Below, in pieces: positions 16,640 to 25,904 of a stretch of DNA of 64,000 nucleotides. Numbering within the stretch: position 1 is the stretch's first letter; each line of letters begins with the position of its first letter. The notes beneath the pieces were generated by a model. That model worked only from the letters and a program-made list of their open reading frames with translations. It was not told the DNA's origin and ran no database searches. Source of the DNA: ZC4RG29 sp964521255 (lineage in GTDB: Bacteria > Bacteroidota > Bacteroidia > Cytophagales > Cyclobacteriaceae); the NCBI GenBank assembly GCA_964521255.1, contig CAZFRM010000001.1, positions 124,001 through 188,000 on the forward strand. Direction: 5' to 3'. A program made the position numbers and the translations under genes.

Positions 16640-17653
16640 ATGGTAAAAATAGATCACATTGAACTTGGCGATTTCCCACTGCTTCTTGCCCCAATGGAGG
16701 ATGTAAGCGATCCTCCGTTTCGCGCAGTTTGCAAGGAGAATGGTGCAGACCTGATGTACACGGAATTCATTTCCTCTGAGGGCCTGATTCGTGATGCCGC
16801 AAAAAGTAAACAAAAGCTCGACATTTTTGAATATGAAAGGCCGATCGGCATCCAGCTTTTTGGAAGCGACATTGAGCATATGGTTCAATCCACAGAGATT
16901 GCCACGCAAGTCAACCCTGATCTTATCGACATTAATTATGGATGCCCTGTAAAAAATGTTGCCTGTCGCGGCGCTGGCGCTGCATTGCTGCAAGATATTC
17001 CCAAGATGGTGAAGATGACGGAGGCTGTAGTAAAAGCAACACACTTGCCTGTTACTGTTAAGACAAGATTGGGTTGGGACGATCTGACAAGAAATGTTGA
17101 AGATGTCGCCGAACGTTTGCAGGATATTGGCGTAAAAGCTTTAACCATTCATGGGCGCACGCGTGTGCAGATGTACAAAGGTAACGCTGACTGGACGTTG
17201 ATTGGAAAGATCAAAAACAATTCGCGCATAAGCATACCCATTTTTGGTAATGGTGATGTTGACAGTCCGCAAAAGGCATTGGAGTTAAAAAACAGATATG
17301 GTGTTGATGGCATCATGATTGGACGCGCATCCATTGGCTATCCCTGGATTTTTAACGAGATCAAAAATTTTTTAAACAAGGGTGAATATCCCTCTCCGCC
17401 TGATATGCAACAACGCATAAGTGTTGTAAAAAAGCACCTTGACTTTTCTATCAAATGGAAAGGTGAACGCACGGGAATCCTTGAAATGCGCAGACATTAT
17501 ACAAATTATTTTAAGGGCATTCCTGATTTCAAATCCTATCGCATGAAGCTCGTTGAATTGATGGAAGTGGAAGAGATTTATAAGACCCTGGATGAATTAA
17601 CTGAGGTGTTCTGTGAGAAGTTTAGTATTAATCTGTTGATCAGGACCACCTAA
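16640..17653 (+). CDS. dusB: tRNA-dihydrouridine synthase
   Basis: FMN enzyme reducing uridines in tRNA D-loops, 337 residues. The phosphate/FMN region APMEDVSDPPFR is at the N-terminus, the catalytic cysteine is in DINYGCPVKNVACRGAGAAL, and VKTRLGWD, LTIHGRTRVQMYKGNADW and GNGDVDS follow along the TIM barrel. GIMIGRASIGYPWIF marks the second phosphate-binding site. The C-terminal helical domain contains MRRHYTNYFKGIPDFKSYR. DusB is the usual assignment in this phylum, based on overall similarity rather than a decisive residue. Confidence 0.93.
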   Translation: MVKIDHIELGDFPLLLAPMEDVSDPPFRAVCKENGADLMYTEFISSEGLIRDAAKSKQKLDIFEYERPIGIQLFGSDIEHMVQSTEIATQVNPDLIDINYGCPVKNVACRGAGAALLQDIPKMVKMTEAVVKATHLPVTVKTRLGWDDLTRNVEDVAERLQDIGVKALTIHGRTRVQMYKGNADWTLIGKIKNNSRISIPIFGNGDVDSPQKALELKNRYGVDGIMIGRASIGYPWIFNEIKNFLNKGEYPSPPDMQQRISVVKKHLDFSIKWKGERTGILEMRRHYTNYFKGIPDFKSYRMKLVELMEVEEIYKTLDELTEVFCEKFSINLLIRTT

Positions 17654-17731
17654 TTAAAAAATCGAAATTTAGTCTGAAGTAGGACATCACCAGGATTACT
17701 CATATCTTAATAACGCAAAGTCAAAAAAGTT

Positions 17732-17899
17732 ATGGTAACAATAATTAAAAAAGGTACACCTAAAAAGGAAATCAAAAAACGAGTTAATGAAATTGTGTCA
17801 AAAGCTCCCAAAAAAAATATCATGAAATATGCGGGAAAACTGAAAACCGATATCGATCCCTTACTCTATCAAAAAAAGATGAGAGATGAGTGGAAATAA
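17732..17899 (+). CDS. Short antitoxin of a decayed PIN-toxin locus
   Basis: Intact 55-residue reading frame beginning MVTIIKKGTPKKEIKKRVNE and ending KMRDEWK. Highly basic and helical, and overlapping the start of a PIN toxin remnant by 14 bases, which is the arrangement of VapBC-type pairs. The partner toxin is frameshifted, so this antitoxin is now probably an orphan. Confidence 0.75.
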   Translation: MVTIIKKGTPKKEIKKRVNEIVSKAPKKNIMKYAGKLKTDIDPLLYQKKMRDEWK

Positions 17900-18259
17900 A
17901 TCCTCCGTTGATACCAATATACTTTTGTATTTTTTAAAAGGAAGATCAAGATGTGATCGAAATGATTTCAGATAAAGACCTCGTCATTTCATTCATAACC
18001 GAACTTGAGCTTCTTTCTTTTCCTAAAATTACTGATGATTCCGAGAAGATCATTAATGGTTTATTGAAGGATTGCCAAATTATTGATATCAATCAGGAAC
18101 TTAAAAGATCTTACAATTGAGTTCAGAAGAAAATCGAAATTAAAACTTCCAGATGCTATTGTAGCGGCAACCGCTTTTTATCACAAATTACCATTGTTAA
18201 CAGCTGACAAGCAGTTCCAAACAATTGAAGAATTGGATATAATACTCTATCAGCTTTAG
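17886..18259 (+). pseudogene. PIN-domain (VapC-like) toxin broken by two frameshifts
   Basis: Begins MSGNKSSVDTNILLYFLKG, the PIN first strand with its catalytic Asp. The frame is lost at about 17941 (one extra A near AAAAGGAAG), continues in another frame as EDQDVIEMISDKDLVISFIT and TELELLSFPKIT, and is lost again at about 18104 (AAAA where AAA is expected). The C-terminus then reads KLKLPDAIVAATAFYHKLPL and LTADKQFQTIEELD. Removing one A at each point restores a frame of about 123 residues with all PIN motifs. Two A-run errors in the assembly could mimic this. Confidence 0.85.
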
Positions 18260-18396
18260 TTTCATAATAACTTGTACTAATCAACAAGATTCAGGTTGAC
18301 TAATAATCAATTTCCCAAGTTTTTTATGTCTTCAATGCATTTGTAGTGAAACTTGTCTTCTAGTAGATGCGTTGTTAAATCGCTCACCAAAAGAAT

Positions 18397-19278
18397 ATGA
18401 ACGACCGTCCTAAGCTAACTGCCATCATACTTTTCATTTCCCTTGCATTAATTTGGGGAACATCTTTCATTCTGATAAAGCAAGGCTTGAAAGTGTTCAA
18501 TGCGCAAGAGGTTGGCGCGCTGAGGGTTTCGGCGGCAGCTTTCTTCCTGTTGCCATTTGCCATCGTTAAGTTGAAGGAATTGAAATCAACGCATTACGGA
18601 AAACTCCTTGTCTCAGGATTGCTGGGCGTTTTCTTTCCGGCATTTTTATTTGCCCTTGCACAAACCCGGCTTGCCAGTTCTATTACCGGCATTGGCAATA
18701 GTTTAACCCCGATCTTCACGCTTATCATCGGTGCCGCAATTTTCGGACAAAGATTTCGTAAAGAATCGCTTATAGGAATTATTATCGGATTGATAGGAAC
18801 TGTCATTCTTATCAGTTCAAAATCAGGCGGTGGTTTTGCCGATGTCAATGTTTATTTCTTTCTGATCATCCTCGCATGTTTAATGTACGCTACCAATGTC
18901 AATTTTGTAAAATATAAAATACCCGATCTTCATCCCATGACCATCACAAGCGTTTCGCTGATGCTTATTGGTGTTCTCGCTGTTATTTATCTCTTCGCAT
19001 TTACAAATTTTACCAATACAATGGAAACAAATCCCCAGGCATGGAAAGGATTTGGAATAGTTTGTTTATTGGGGCTGATGAGTACATCAGTGGCTATGCT
19101 TCTCTTTAATAATCTTGTCAAAGTAAGTTCGCCATTGTTTACCAGCTCCATTACGTATGTCATACCAATAGTAGCCGTGATGTGGGGATTATTAGATGGC
19201 GAAAAATTATTTATTGGTCACTACGTTGGCATGGTGGCAATCATTGGTGGCGTATACCTCGCAAACAGGAAAAAGTAA
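18397..19278 (+). CDS. DMT-family EamA-type transporter
   Basis: Inner-membrane permease of 293 residues with ten predicted helices in two EamA repeats. The first starts LTAIILFISLALIWGTSFIL and the second is marked by LIILACLMYATNVNFVKYKI. Each half contains the family-typical closing helix (PIFTLIIGAAIFGQRF; YVIPIVAVMWGLLDGEKLF). Members export amino acids or other metabolites; the substrate is unknown. It is a single gene whose end faces a repeat-rich convergent gap. Confidence 0.9.
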   Translation: MNDRPKLTAIILFISLALIWGTSFILIKQGLKVFNAQEVGALRVSAAAFFLLPFAIVKLKELKSTHYGKLLVSGLLGVFFPAFLFALAQTRLASSITGIGNSLTPIFTLIIGAAIFGQRFRKESLIGIIIGLIGTVILISSKSGGGFADVNVYFFLIILACLMYATNVNFVKYKIPDLHPMTITSVSLMLIGVLAVIYLFAFTNFTNTMETNPQAWKGFGIVCLLGLMSTSVAMLLFNNLVKVSSPLFTSSITYVIPIVAVMWGLLDGEKLFIGHYVGMVAIIGGVYLANRKK

Positions 19279-19724
19279 TTAATTATCAATGTGCCGAAGG
19301 TACCGATTAATCGTTCTCTGAGTTCTTTGTGATTTGTGGCTTGGTGGCTTTAAATTGCTGAGACCACAAAGACACTAAGTCACAAAGGAATTGCAAAGTA
19401 TAAAACTAATTTTTGTTATCAAGACATTCAAGTTGTCTAAGTTCCTGGTGAGTGGAATTTCAGCAAAGGAATAATACGTTATTTTTGACTAACCATGGAA
19501 GCAATACGAAGCAACGATCCCCTGGCATACATGCATGAATATGGTTATCCCGATTCTCAAAAGTTTCTGGTAAATTCATCTAAGCGGAAATTTCTTCGTG
19601 CCTTTGTGTCTTGGTGGCTTTAAATTGTTGAGGCCACAAAGAAATCACTAAGACATTTTCCTTTGTGCACCTCTGAGACTTCTCCGTGAAGCTCTGTGAT
19701 TGACTCCGTGTAATAACTCATTTT
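19279..19724. repeat. Repeat-rich convergent gap, families G and D
   Basis: No convincing gene in 446 bases. Family G words lie at 19284-19312. Two copies of a family D hairpin unit lie at about 19328-19390 and 19597-19660. Both carry CTTGGTGGCTTTAAATTG followed by CCACAAAG and fold back on TTTGTG / CACAAA arms. An open frame of about 42 codons starts at 19495 but ends inside the second repeat and resembles nothing I know. Confidence 0.7.
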
Positions 19725-20549
19725 TTAGTCTATCTTAAGTTCCACTAAAACCGGTAGGTGATCCGATGGATAATATTTTCTATCATTATCCTTTATCACT
19801 GTATAATTATTCGCTTTCCAACCCGGAGTGTAAAAAATGTAATCAATGGCACTGCATTCCATTTTATCCACTTCGAAACCACAGAAAGTACCAGGCGGTG
19901 AGGCAGGCGCTGCGTCAATAAGTTTAATTACAGATGATTCTATTAACGTTTTGTATGGAGGTTCGTCACGTGTACAATTAAAATCACCCGTTACAATTAT
20001 AGGTAGTGAATGGGCTAATGTTGGGAGTTTGTTTTTAATAAGTTCTGCGCTGTTGGTACGAGCTTCTTTTCCTATGTGATCAAAGTGTGTATTCAGTATT
20101 AAAAATTGTTTGGCGCTATTTTTATCAATTAATGTTGCCCACGAAGCAACTCTTGTAATGGCAGCGTCCCAATCCTTGCTGCCCGGAACATCTGGTGTTT
20201 TAGAGAGCCAGAATGTTCCCTTTTCTTTCACATCAAATTTTTTCTTTTTGTAGAGAATAGCCGAATATTCCCCTTTCTCCTTTCCATCATCACGACCCAC
20301 ACCAACATAATCATACTCATTTAAATTTTTAACAAGGTCCTGCATTTGATGATGAAGCGCTTCCTGAACGCCAAGAATGTCAGGATCATATTTTTTTATC
20401 AGTTCAAATACTTTGTGTGTTCGTTTTGGCCAGGCGTTCACTCCATCTTGTTCTGTATCAAGACGAATGTTGTAGGTCATTACTTTGATAGATTGACTTT
20501 GTATGGATTGATTCACCATGAAAAGGAGAATGAAAAAGATAATGCACAT
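19725..20549 (-). CDS. Exported endonuclease/exonuclease/phosphatase-family protein
   Basis: EEP-fold phosphodiesterase of 274 residues with an N-terminal signal peptide (MCIIFFILLFMVNQSIQSQS), so probably periplasmic or outer-membrane associated. Motifs are MTYNIRLD, DILGVQEALHHQ (catalytic Glu), LNTHFDHIG, VTGDFNCTRDEP and a C-terminal YPSDHLPVLVEL with the catalytic Asp-His. Members cleave phosphodiester bonds in nucleic acids, phospholipids or inositol phosphates; the substrate here is unknown. Confidence 0.9.
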   Translation of the reverse strand: MCIIFFILLFMVNQSIQSQSIKVMTYNIRLDTEQDGVNAWPKRTHKVFELIKKYDPDILGVQEALHHQMQDLVKNLNEYDYVGVGRDDGKEKGEYSAILYKKKKFDVKEKGTFWLSKTPDVPGSKDWDAAITRVASWATLIDKNSAKQFLILNTHFDHIGKEARTNSAELIKNKLPTLAHSLPIIVTGDFNCTRDEPPYKTLIESSVIKLIDAAPASPPGTFCGFEVDKMECSAIDYIFYTPGWKANNYTVIKDNDRKYYPSDHLPVLVELKID

Positions 20550-20641
20550 AGGACAATTATTTAACCCATTATCAATGTACCGTTAAGATTCGTGATATGA
20601 TAAAATCAAACGAATCATTTAAAGTATCACTAAAATAAAAT

Positions 20642-21220
20642 TTAACTGAGGGCTTCTACAGACTGAACTTCGTCAGGCATGAGACGTTTGAAAAGATTTT
20701 CAATTCCTGCTTTTAATGTTACCATGGAAGAGGGACATCCGCTACAAGACCCCTGAAGTCGTACGCGGACCACACCTTCTTTAAAAGAATGATAGGTAAT
20801 GGCACCACCATCCTGTTCAACAGCGGGGCGAATATATTCTTCCAATATCGACTTGATTTTTTTTACGGTTTCTGTTTCTTCTTCCGTGCTTTCATTTTCC
20901 GGTTCAAACATTTCAATGATGTGCTTTCCGGATTCAAGGAAATGCTTGATGTGTTGTTTCAACGTTCCCTGTATCTCCAGCCACTCTACATCCTCTTTCT
21001 TTGTGACTGTAATGAAATTGCTCATGTAGAAAACCCGGTCAACGAAAGGATATTCAAAAAGCTCCTGGGCCAGTGGAGCACCATCCGTACTTTCTTTGTC
21101 CGGAAAATCAAAGCTGAAACCTTCGGGCACCAGCATATCATTTACAACAAACTTTAGTGAATTTGGATTAGGGTTAGATTCCAGGTAAATGGTTACTTCC
21201 TTCGGAGACGCTTGCAACAT
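20642..21220 (-). CDS. NifU-family Fe-S cluster scaffold (Nfu type)
   Basis: Cytoplasmic Fe-S cluster carrier of about 192 residues. The N-terminal Nfu domain shows TIYLESNPNPNSLKFVVNDM. The C-terminal NifU domain (about 120-190) shows IRPAVEQDGGAITYHSFKEG followed by VRLQGSCSGCPSSMVTLKAG, whose CxxC motif binds the cluster. The ATG at 21220 (MLQASPKEV) is chosen. An in-frame TTG at 21247 overlaps a -7 promoter box and can be excluded. Confidence 0.93.
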   Translation of the reverse strand: MLQASPKEVTIYLESNPNPNSLKFVVNDMLVPEGFSFDFPDKESTDGAPLAQELFEYPFVDRVFYMSNFITVTKKEDVEWLEIQGTLKQHIKHFLESGKHIIEMFEPENESTEEETETVKKIKSILEEYIRPAVEQDGGAITYHSFKEGVVRVRLQGSCSGCPSSMVTLKAGIENLFKRLMPDEVQSVEALS

Positions 21221-21244
21221 ATTTTTCGATTTACATTTCCACAA

Positions 21245-21252
21245 CAAAATTA
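21245..21252 (-). promoter_or_regulatory. Candidate -7 box of the nfu gene
   Basis: Reads TAATTTTG on the minus strand, matching TAnnTTTG, 24 bases upstream of the ATG at 21220. Confidence 0.45.
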
Positions 21253-21360
21253 GCGAAATAAAGTTCGCCTGACCCCGTTTACTGTCAAAAACTGCCTTTG
21301 AAACAAAGTAACTTTATTTATATTGCCGTCATTCCTCAAAAACCATAAACACTCTTCCAT

Positions 21361-22734
21361 TTGACACGAAAGAGAATCACACAAATAATTGTTTTGCTCT
21401 TTACACTCTCCACCCTGGTGCATCTGGCTGATTATTACAGCACGTTGAATTTTTCCTCTTTATTTTTGATTGGGAGTCGTTGGATCACATGGGTTTTTAT
21501 AATCTTTTTCGCTGTAAAAAAGAAATCACTGACCACGTGGATAATGGTGAGCATGATCATTGGTATTGAAATAGGTTTAAACTTTCCGTACTTCGCTCAA
21601 AATCTTTCCGTACTAAGCAAAGTATTCCTTCAATTAATTAAGACGATCATCGCCCCTATACTCTTTGCAACGTTAGTTGTTGGTATTGCAGGACATTCTA
21701 ACTTGAAACAAGTAGGGCGCATGGGATGGAAATCGCTTCTGTACTTTGAAGGGGTTACAACGGTGGCGCTTATCATTGGCATTGTTGCTATTAATATCAC
21801 AAAAGCAGGAACGGGAATTCATCTTCCTGAAGGGTTTAACCAGGAATTGCCAGAAGCTAAAGCATCCAACTGGCAGGATGTAATTCTTCACGTTTTCCCG
21901 GAAAATATTATTAAATCGATTTACCATGGCGATGTACTTCCCATCGTAGTTTTCAGCGTTATATTCGGAATCTCACTTGCCCTGCTCCCGGAACAAAAGA
22001 AAAAACCTATTCTTGAATTTTCAGAAAGTCTTGCTGAAACGATGTTTAAGTTCACAAACATCATCATGCACTTTGCGCCGTTTGGTGTTGGGGCGGCAAT
22101 AGCCGTAACGGTTGGTCATTTGGGTGTTGATATCTTGACCTCATTATTAAAATTATTATTTACACTTTACGGAGCATTGCTTGTATTTCTTTTTGTTGTT
22201 CTGCTTCCCATAGCATTAGTGACAAAAGTTCCTATAAAGAAATTCTTCAAGGCCATTTCGGAACCGGTGTCAATCGCCTTTGCTACCACCAGTTCGGAGT
22301 CAGCGTTACCAAAAGCAATGGAGAACATGGAGAAACTTGGCGTGCCTCGTAAAATTGTTTCGTTCGTACTCCCTACTGGCTACACATTCAATCTGGATGG
22401 AAGCACACTTTACCTTGCGCTAGCTTCAGTCTTTGTGGCACAGGCAGCAAATGTCAATCTTAGTATCGGTGAACAGGTGCTGATGGTGTTTACACTTATG
22501 CTTACCAGTAAAGGAGTTGCCGGCGTCCCGCGTGCTACGCTGGTGATTTTGTTAGGAACTGCGGCGTCTTTTGGTTTACCACTTTGGCCTATCATGGCGA
22601 TCCTCGGCATTGATGAACTAATGGATATGGCCCGCACTTCAGTAAATGTTACTGGCAATTGTTTGGCTACCGTTGTAATAGCGAAATGGGAGAAAGAATA
22701 TGTAGAGCCTGAAGGAGAAATAGATTTTGATTGA
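21361..22734 (+). CDS. Dicarboxylate/amino acid:cation symporter (DAACS family)
   Basis: Na+ or H+ coupled carrier of 457 residues for dicarboxylates or acidic amino acids in the inner membrane. The reentrant-loop motif AFATTSSESALPKAM, FVLPTGYTFNLDGSTLYLAL and the helical C-terminal block ILGIDELMDMARTSVNVTGN are diagnostic of the GltP/DctA fold. The N-terminus has two extra hydrophobic segments (about residues 1-55) before the usual first helix. The start is a TTG; no ATG occurs before residue 62. A TATATTGC element 18 bases after a TTTG upstream may be the promoter. Confidence 0.92.
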   Translation: MTRKRITQIIVLLFTLSTLVHLADYYSTLNFSSLFLIGSRWITWVFIIFFAVKKKSLTTWIMVSMIIGIEIGLNFPYFAQNLSVLSKVFLQLIKTIIAPILFATLVVGIAGHSNLKQVGRMGWKSLLYFEGVTTVALIIGIVAINITKAGTGIHLPEGFNQELPEAKASNWQDVILHVFPENIIKSIYHGDVLPIVVFSVIFGISLALLPEQKKKPILEFSESLAETMFKFTNIIMHFAPFGVGAAIAVTVGHLGVDILTSLLKLLFTLYGALLVFLFVVLLPIALVTKVPIKKFFKAISEPVSIAFATTSSESALPKAMENMEKLGVPRKIVSFVLPTGYTFNLDGSTLYLALASVFVAQAANVNLSIGEQVLMVFTLMLTSKGVAGVPRATLVILLGTAASFGLPLWPIMAILGIDELMDMARTSVNVTGNCLATVVIAKWEKEYVEPEGEIDFD

Positions 22735-22747
22735 ATTCAGCTTTGCG

Positions 22748-22912
22748 TGAAACAAGCGTACTTTAAAACGACAGGCGTGCTACTCGGATTTTATTTTCAC
22801 GCAGAGCCCGCTAAGATTTTTCGCAAAGCCCACGAAAGCAGTACTGACCTTATTCTTCTTCGCGTTCTTTGCGCATTAACTTTGCGCTCTTTGCGTGAAC
22901 CAAAACCGGGCC
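22748..22912. repeat. Word repeat, family E, in a convergent gap
   Basis: Non-coding. The segment about 22756-22856 (ACTTTAAAACGACAGGCGTG, TTTTCACGCAGAGCCCGCTA) is an inverted copy of 28219-28310. A further stretch of TTTGCGC / GCGCAAAG-type words follows to 22912. It lies between the convergent symporter gene and the hypothetical gene at 22922. Confidence 0.7.
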
Positions 22913-22921
22913 GGCAATTCA

Positions 22922-23272
22922 TTAAAAAATATACTTTTCAAAAATGCTCTCTACGTCGCGGTAAAACAATTGTTCATTACCAACCAATGAAGTTCTTTCA
23001 TGTGATAGAATCTCATCAATTAATGGTTTGTAATGAGCAATGTTGACAGGTGAGAGATACAACTCTTTTAATCCCTTGCGGATGAATTCAAGTTTTATGG
23101 TAGAAATATCTGAATGGTGATATTTGGTTTGTACATAACTTTTTAGGAAACGTTCATCCAGAAAATCTCTGATAAGATCATTTCTTAGTTTTTGAACCAG
23201 TTCAACTATATCAACTTCACTGCCAGACAATTTTACTTCACCGTAATTGTTAGTTAGTATAGTTTTTTCCAT
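22922..23272 (-). CDS. Hypothetical protein, 116 residues
   Basis: Not recognised. Starts MEKTILTNNYGEVKLSGSEV; no signal peptide or membrane helix. Charged, predicted mixed helix/strand, with an amphipathic helical centre (DIVELVQKLRNDLIRDFLDE). It starts 64 bases after the aroC stop on the same strand, so it could be the last gene of the batD-aroC transcription unit. The ordinary codon use and length make it a plausible real gene. Confidence 0.55.
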   Translation of the reverse strand: MEKTILTNNYGEVKLSGSEVDIVELVQKLRNDLIRDFLDERFLKSYVQTKYHHSDISTIKLEFIRKGLKELYLSPVNIAHYKPLIDEILSHERTSLVGNEQLFYRDVESIFEKYIF

Positions 23273-23336
23273 TCAGGTTGTTCTTTTTCGAAATATGAGC
23301 AGAATTCATGAAACTTTCAGCTTGACTATTTCAAAT

Positions 23337-24410
23337 TTAAATTTTATTTATTCTGGCCATCAAAAGAAAATCAGCTAGTACCAGGGCAGCCATTGCCTCT
23401 ACTATCGGCACCGCTCGTGGAACAACACAGGGGTCATGACGTCCTTTACCCGAAACAACGACCTCATTTCCGTCTTTATCCACACTTTGCTGGTCTTGCA
23501 TTATCGTGGCAACCGGTTTAAAAGCTACATTAAAATAGATGTCTTCTCCATTTGAAATCCCTCCCTGAATTCCGCCAGAAAGATTTGTTTTGGTACGAAT
23601 TCGGCCCTGATCATTATAAAACTCATCATTATGTTGCGAACCCCGAAGCTTAATACCTTCAAAGCCGCTTCCGTATTCAAACCCTTTAACAGCATTAATG
23701 CTTAGCATGGCTTTGCCCAATTCTGCATGAAGTTTATCAAAAACCGGCTCTCCAAGCCCAACCGGCACATTCCTGATAACGCATGTTACTATTCCCCCGA
23801 TCGTATCCTGGTCTAGCCTCACCTGGTCAATAAGGTTGATCATATTTTCTGCGGTAGCTGCATCCGGGCAACGGACAATATTATCCTCAGTTTTACTAAG
23901 GTCAAGTTTTGAATAATGAGGCGCCTTTATCTCACCTACCTGCGAAACGAATGCCTGTATCAAAACCTTTTCTTTATTTAATAAAAGTTTGGCGATAGCT
24001 CCCGCAGCAACACGAGCGGCCGTCTCTCGCGCTGAACTCCGTCCCCCTCCCCGATAGTCGCGAACACCGTACTTAGCTTCATACGTGTAATCAGCATGCG
24101 AGGGGCGGAACTTTGTCGCAATGTGACCGTAGTCTTTGCTTCGCTGATCTGTATTTTCTATAACAAGTGCGATGGGTGTACCGGTTGACTTACCTTCAAA
24201 AACACCACTTAAAATTTTAAAGGTATCGTCTTCTTTCCGTTGGGTTGTGATCTTGGATTGTCCCGGTTTACGGCGGCTCAGTTCAGATTGGATAAATATT
24301 TCATCTATCTCAAGGCCGGCCGGACAACCATCAATGATTACACCGATTGCCGGACCATGTGATTCACCAAATGTGCTGATTGAAAAAAGATTTCCGTAAG
24401 AATTTCCCAT
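23337..24410 (-). CDS. aroC: Chorismate synthase
   Basis: Last step of the shikimate pathway: EPSP to chorismate with reduced FMN, in the cytoplasm. At about 357 residues it is full length. Signatures are FGESHGPAIGVIIDGCPAGL, RGGGRSSARETAARVAAGAI and RHDPCVVPRAVPIVEAMAAL. The ATG at 24410 (MGNSYGNLF) fits the family start better than the in-frame TTG at 24416. It lies 21 bases downstream of batD, so probably cotranscribed with it. Confidence 0.97.
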   Translation of the reverse strand: MGNSYGNLFSISTFGESHGPAIGVIIDGCPAGLEIDEIFIQSELSRRKPGQSKITTQRKEDDTFKILSGVFEGKSTGTPIALVIENTDQRSKDYGHIATKFRPSHADYTYEAKYGVRDYRGGGRSSARETAARVAAGAIAKLLLNKEKVLIQAFVSQVGEIKAPHYSKLDLSKTEDNIVRCPDAATAENMINLIDQVRLDQDTIGGIVTCVIRNVPVGLGEPVFDKLHAELGKAMLSINAVKGFEYGSGFEGIKLRGSQHNDEFYNDQGRIRTKTNLSGGIQGGISNGEDIYFNVAFKPVATIMQDQQSVDKDGNEVVVSGKGRHDPCVVPRAVPIVEAMAALVLADFLLMARINKI

Positions 24411-24431
24411 TTGCAAGAGTACTGCTCAAAA

Positions 24432-25877
24432 TTATTTCTTGAGCACAAGATAAGCGGAAGCCCCTAACATGAGCAAAATAAAAATTGTAAAGGCTGACTT
24501 TTGCCAATTATTGTCATTAAAGGCAAGCAATGAATTATCTACATCTTTCACTTTGTCATAAAATGTTCCTGGATCGGTAGATTGAATAGCCTGGTTTTTC
24601 TGACTTTCACCGGTTACGTTCAAGGTTAGCTTTGAACGTAGCGTATCATACTTTTCTTTCTTCGGATTAAAGAACACCCATTGAAAATAGTTTTTCATGT
24701 TATACTTACCGGGTTCTCTTGGAATAAGAAAATAGTTAAAGGATTTTGATCCGGTAACACGATTGTTTTGCCGGTTGATATTCTGGCGGACGTTAGGTTC
24801 ATAAAATTCAAAGCTGCCGTCTCTATTGAGAGTAGGATTGGTGATGGAAGAGATATTTCCCTCTCCATAAATATTAAATTCATAACCTGTACTCTTGCCT
24901 GACTCGAGTGAAGTGCCTGGTATCTTTTCATCCAGTTGATAATCGCCAACAGCAACAGCGTCTTTAAGGGGATGAGGAGGAAGCTCTTTTACTTTTACTG
25001 ATTTAGGTTTTGAGTAGAATTTTTTGAAATCCTCCTGCCGATTCTGTCCAAAGAAGGAAGGATTCTTTGCCACTTTATATTTAATCATTTCAAGTCCAAC
25101 GCTTGGAAAGTTAATGGTCTCAACGGTTAGGGGATAAAATGTGGCCTGGTAGATTTTATATTTAGTATAATATTTACCCTGTATCCCTACTGTTTCTCCT
25201 TCAATGTTTTCGATATTGAAATTTTCTTCCCAGCAATTTGCAGGTTTTATCTTTTTCAATATCTCACTCAACTGTTTGCCCAGTTCATAAAAACTTAATG
25301 GGGCACGATTATTTTCAGAAACAAAAAGAGATAGTGTTGTGTTGAATCCCTCACCTAAATACACCTCGTCTTTGCTGGTGGTTAGTGCAAGGAAGGCGTC
25401 TTCTTTTACATCTACAAACTCCGTATTTCCTCCACCAAAGAAATCATCATCGAAAATGCTTTTAAAGGGATCGCGCTGCTGTTGTGTTTGTATTGGCGGA
25501 CCTACATTTACCTTTTTTCCAGTTGAAGAAATCAATTGGTCATTAATATTCATTTTAAATGGTGGAACATTAATAGTGCCCTGTCGCATGGGCAGATAGG
25601 TCATTGTAATACTTTGCGATGAGGATATTTGACCATTAATAATACTGGTTGACGATTGGCTTGATGTTCCTCTCTTCCTGAATCCATTAATATCGGGGAA
25701 GTTGTCATAACTTTTCAAACGGTCATTTTGAACCGTTACCGTTATTGTCCAGGCTTGGTTTTCACCAATAGCATCAGGACCCAACGTGATCTGAATATTC
25801 TGGCTGTAAGCAATCGATGCCAGTCCGCATAAGGAAATAGTCAGCGCTACGAAACAAAAACCGGGCCTCAAATACAT
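24432..25877 (-). CDS. batD: BatD-family protein
   Basis: Membrane-anchored periplasmic protein of 481 residues. The signal peptide ends near SIAYSQ, beta-sandwich repeats follow, with TMTYLPMRQGTINVPPFK and QATFYPLTVETINFPSVG, and a C-terminal membrane helix (SAFTIFILLMLGASAYLVL) closes the protein. BatD normally belongs to Bat operons linked to stress tolerance in Bacteroidota. Here no batA, batB, batC or batE is adjacent, and the gene leads into aroC instead. Its promoter is divergent from a small gene at 26004. Confidence 0.88.
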   Translation of the reverse strand: MYLRPGFCFVALTISLCGLASIAYSQNIQITLGPDAIGENQAWTITVTVQNDRLKSYDNFPDINGFRKRGTSSQSSTSIINGQISSSQSITMTYLPMRQGTINVPPFKMNINDQLISSTGKKVNVGPPIQTQQQRDPFKSIFDDDFFGGGNTEFVDVKEDAFLALTTSKDEVYLGEGFNTTLSLFVSENNRAPLSFYELGKQLSEILKKIKPANCWEENFNIENIEGETVGIQGKYYTKYKIYQATFYPLTVETINFPSVGLEMIKYKVAKNPSFFGQNRQEDFKKFYSKPKSVKVKELPPHPLKDAVAVGDYQLDEKIPGTSLESGKSTGYEFNIYGEGNISSITNPTLNRDGSFEFYEPNVRQNINRQNNRVTGSKSFNYFLIPREPGKYNMKNYFQWVFFNPKKEKYDTLRSKLTLNVTGESQKNQAIQSTDPGTFYDKVKDVDNSLLAFNDNNWQKSAFTIFILLMLGASAYLVLKK

Positions 25878-25904
25878 ATCTTTATTAACTGAAGTTTTAT
25901 TCTA

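Noticed and set aside
19495..19623. 42-codon frame in the convergent gap
   Set aside because: Ends inside a family D repeat, lacks family similarity and lies among degenerate repeats.
22747..23046. 99-codon frame on the + strand
   Set aside because: Runs through a family E repeat and then antisense to the hypothetical gene at 22922-23272.
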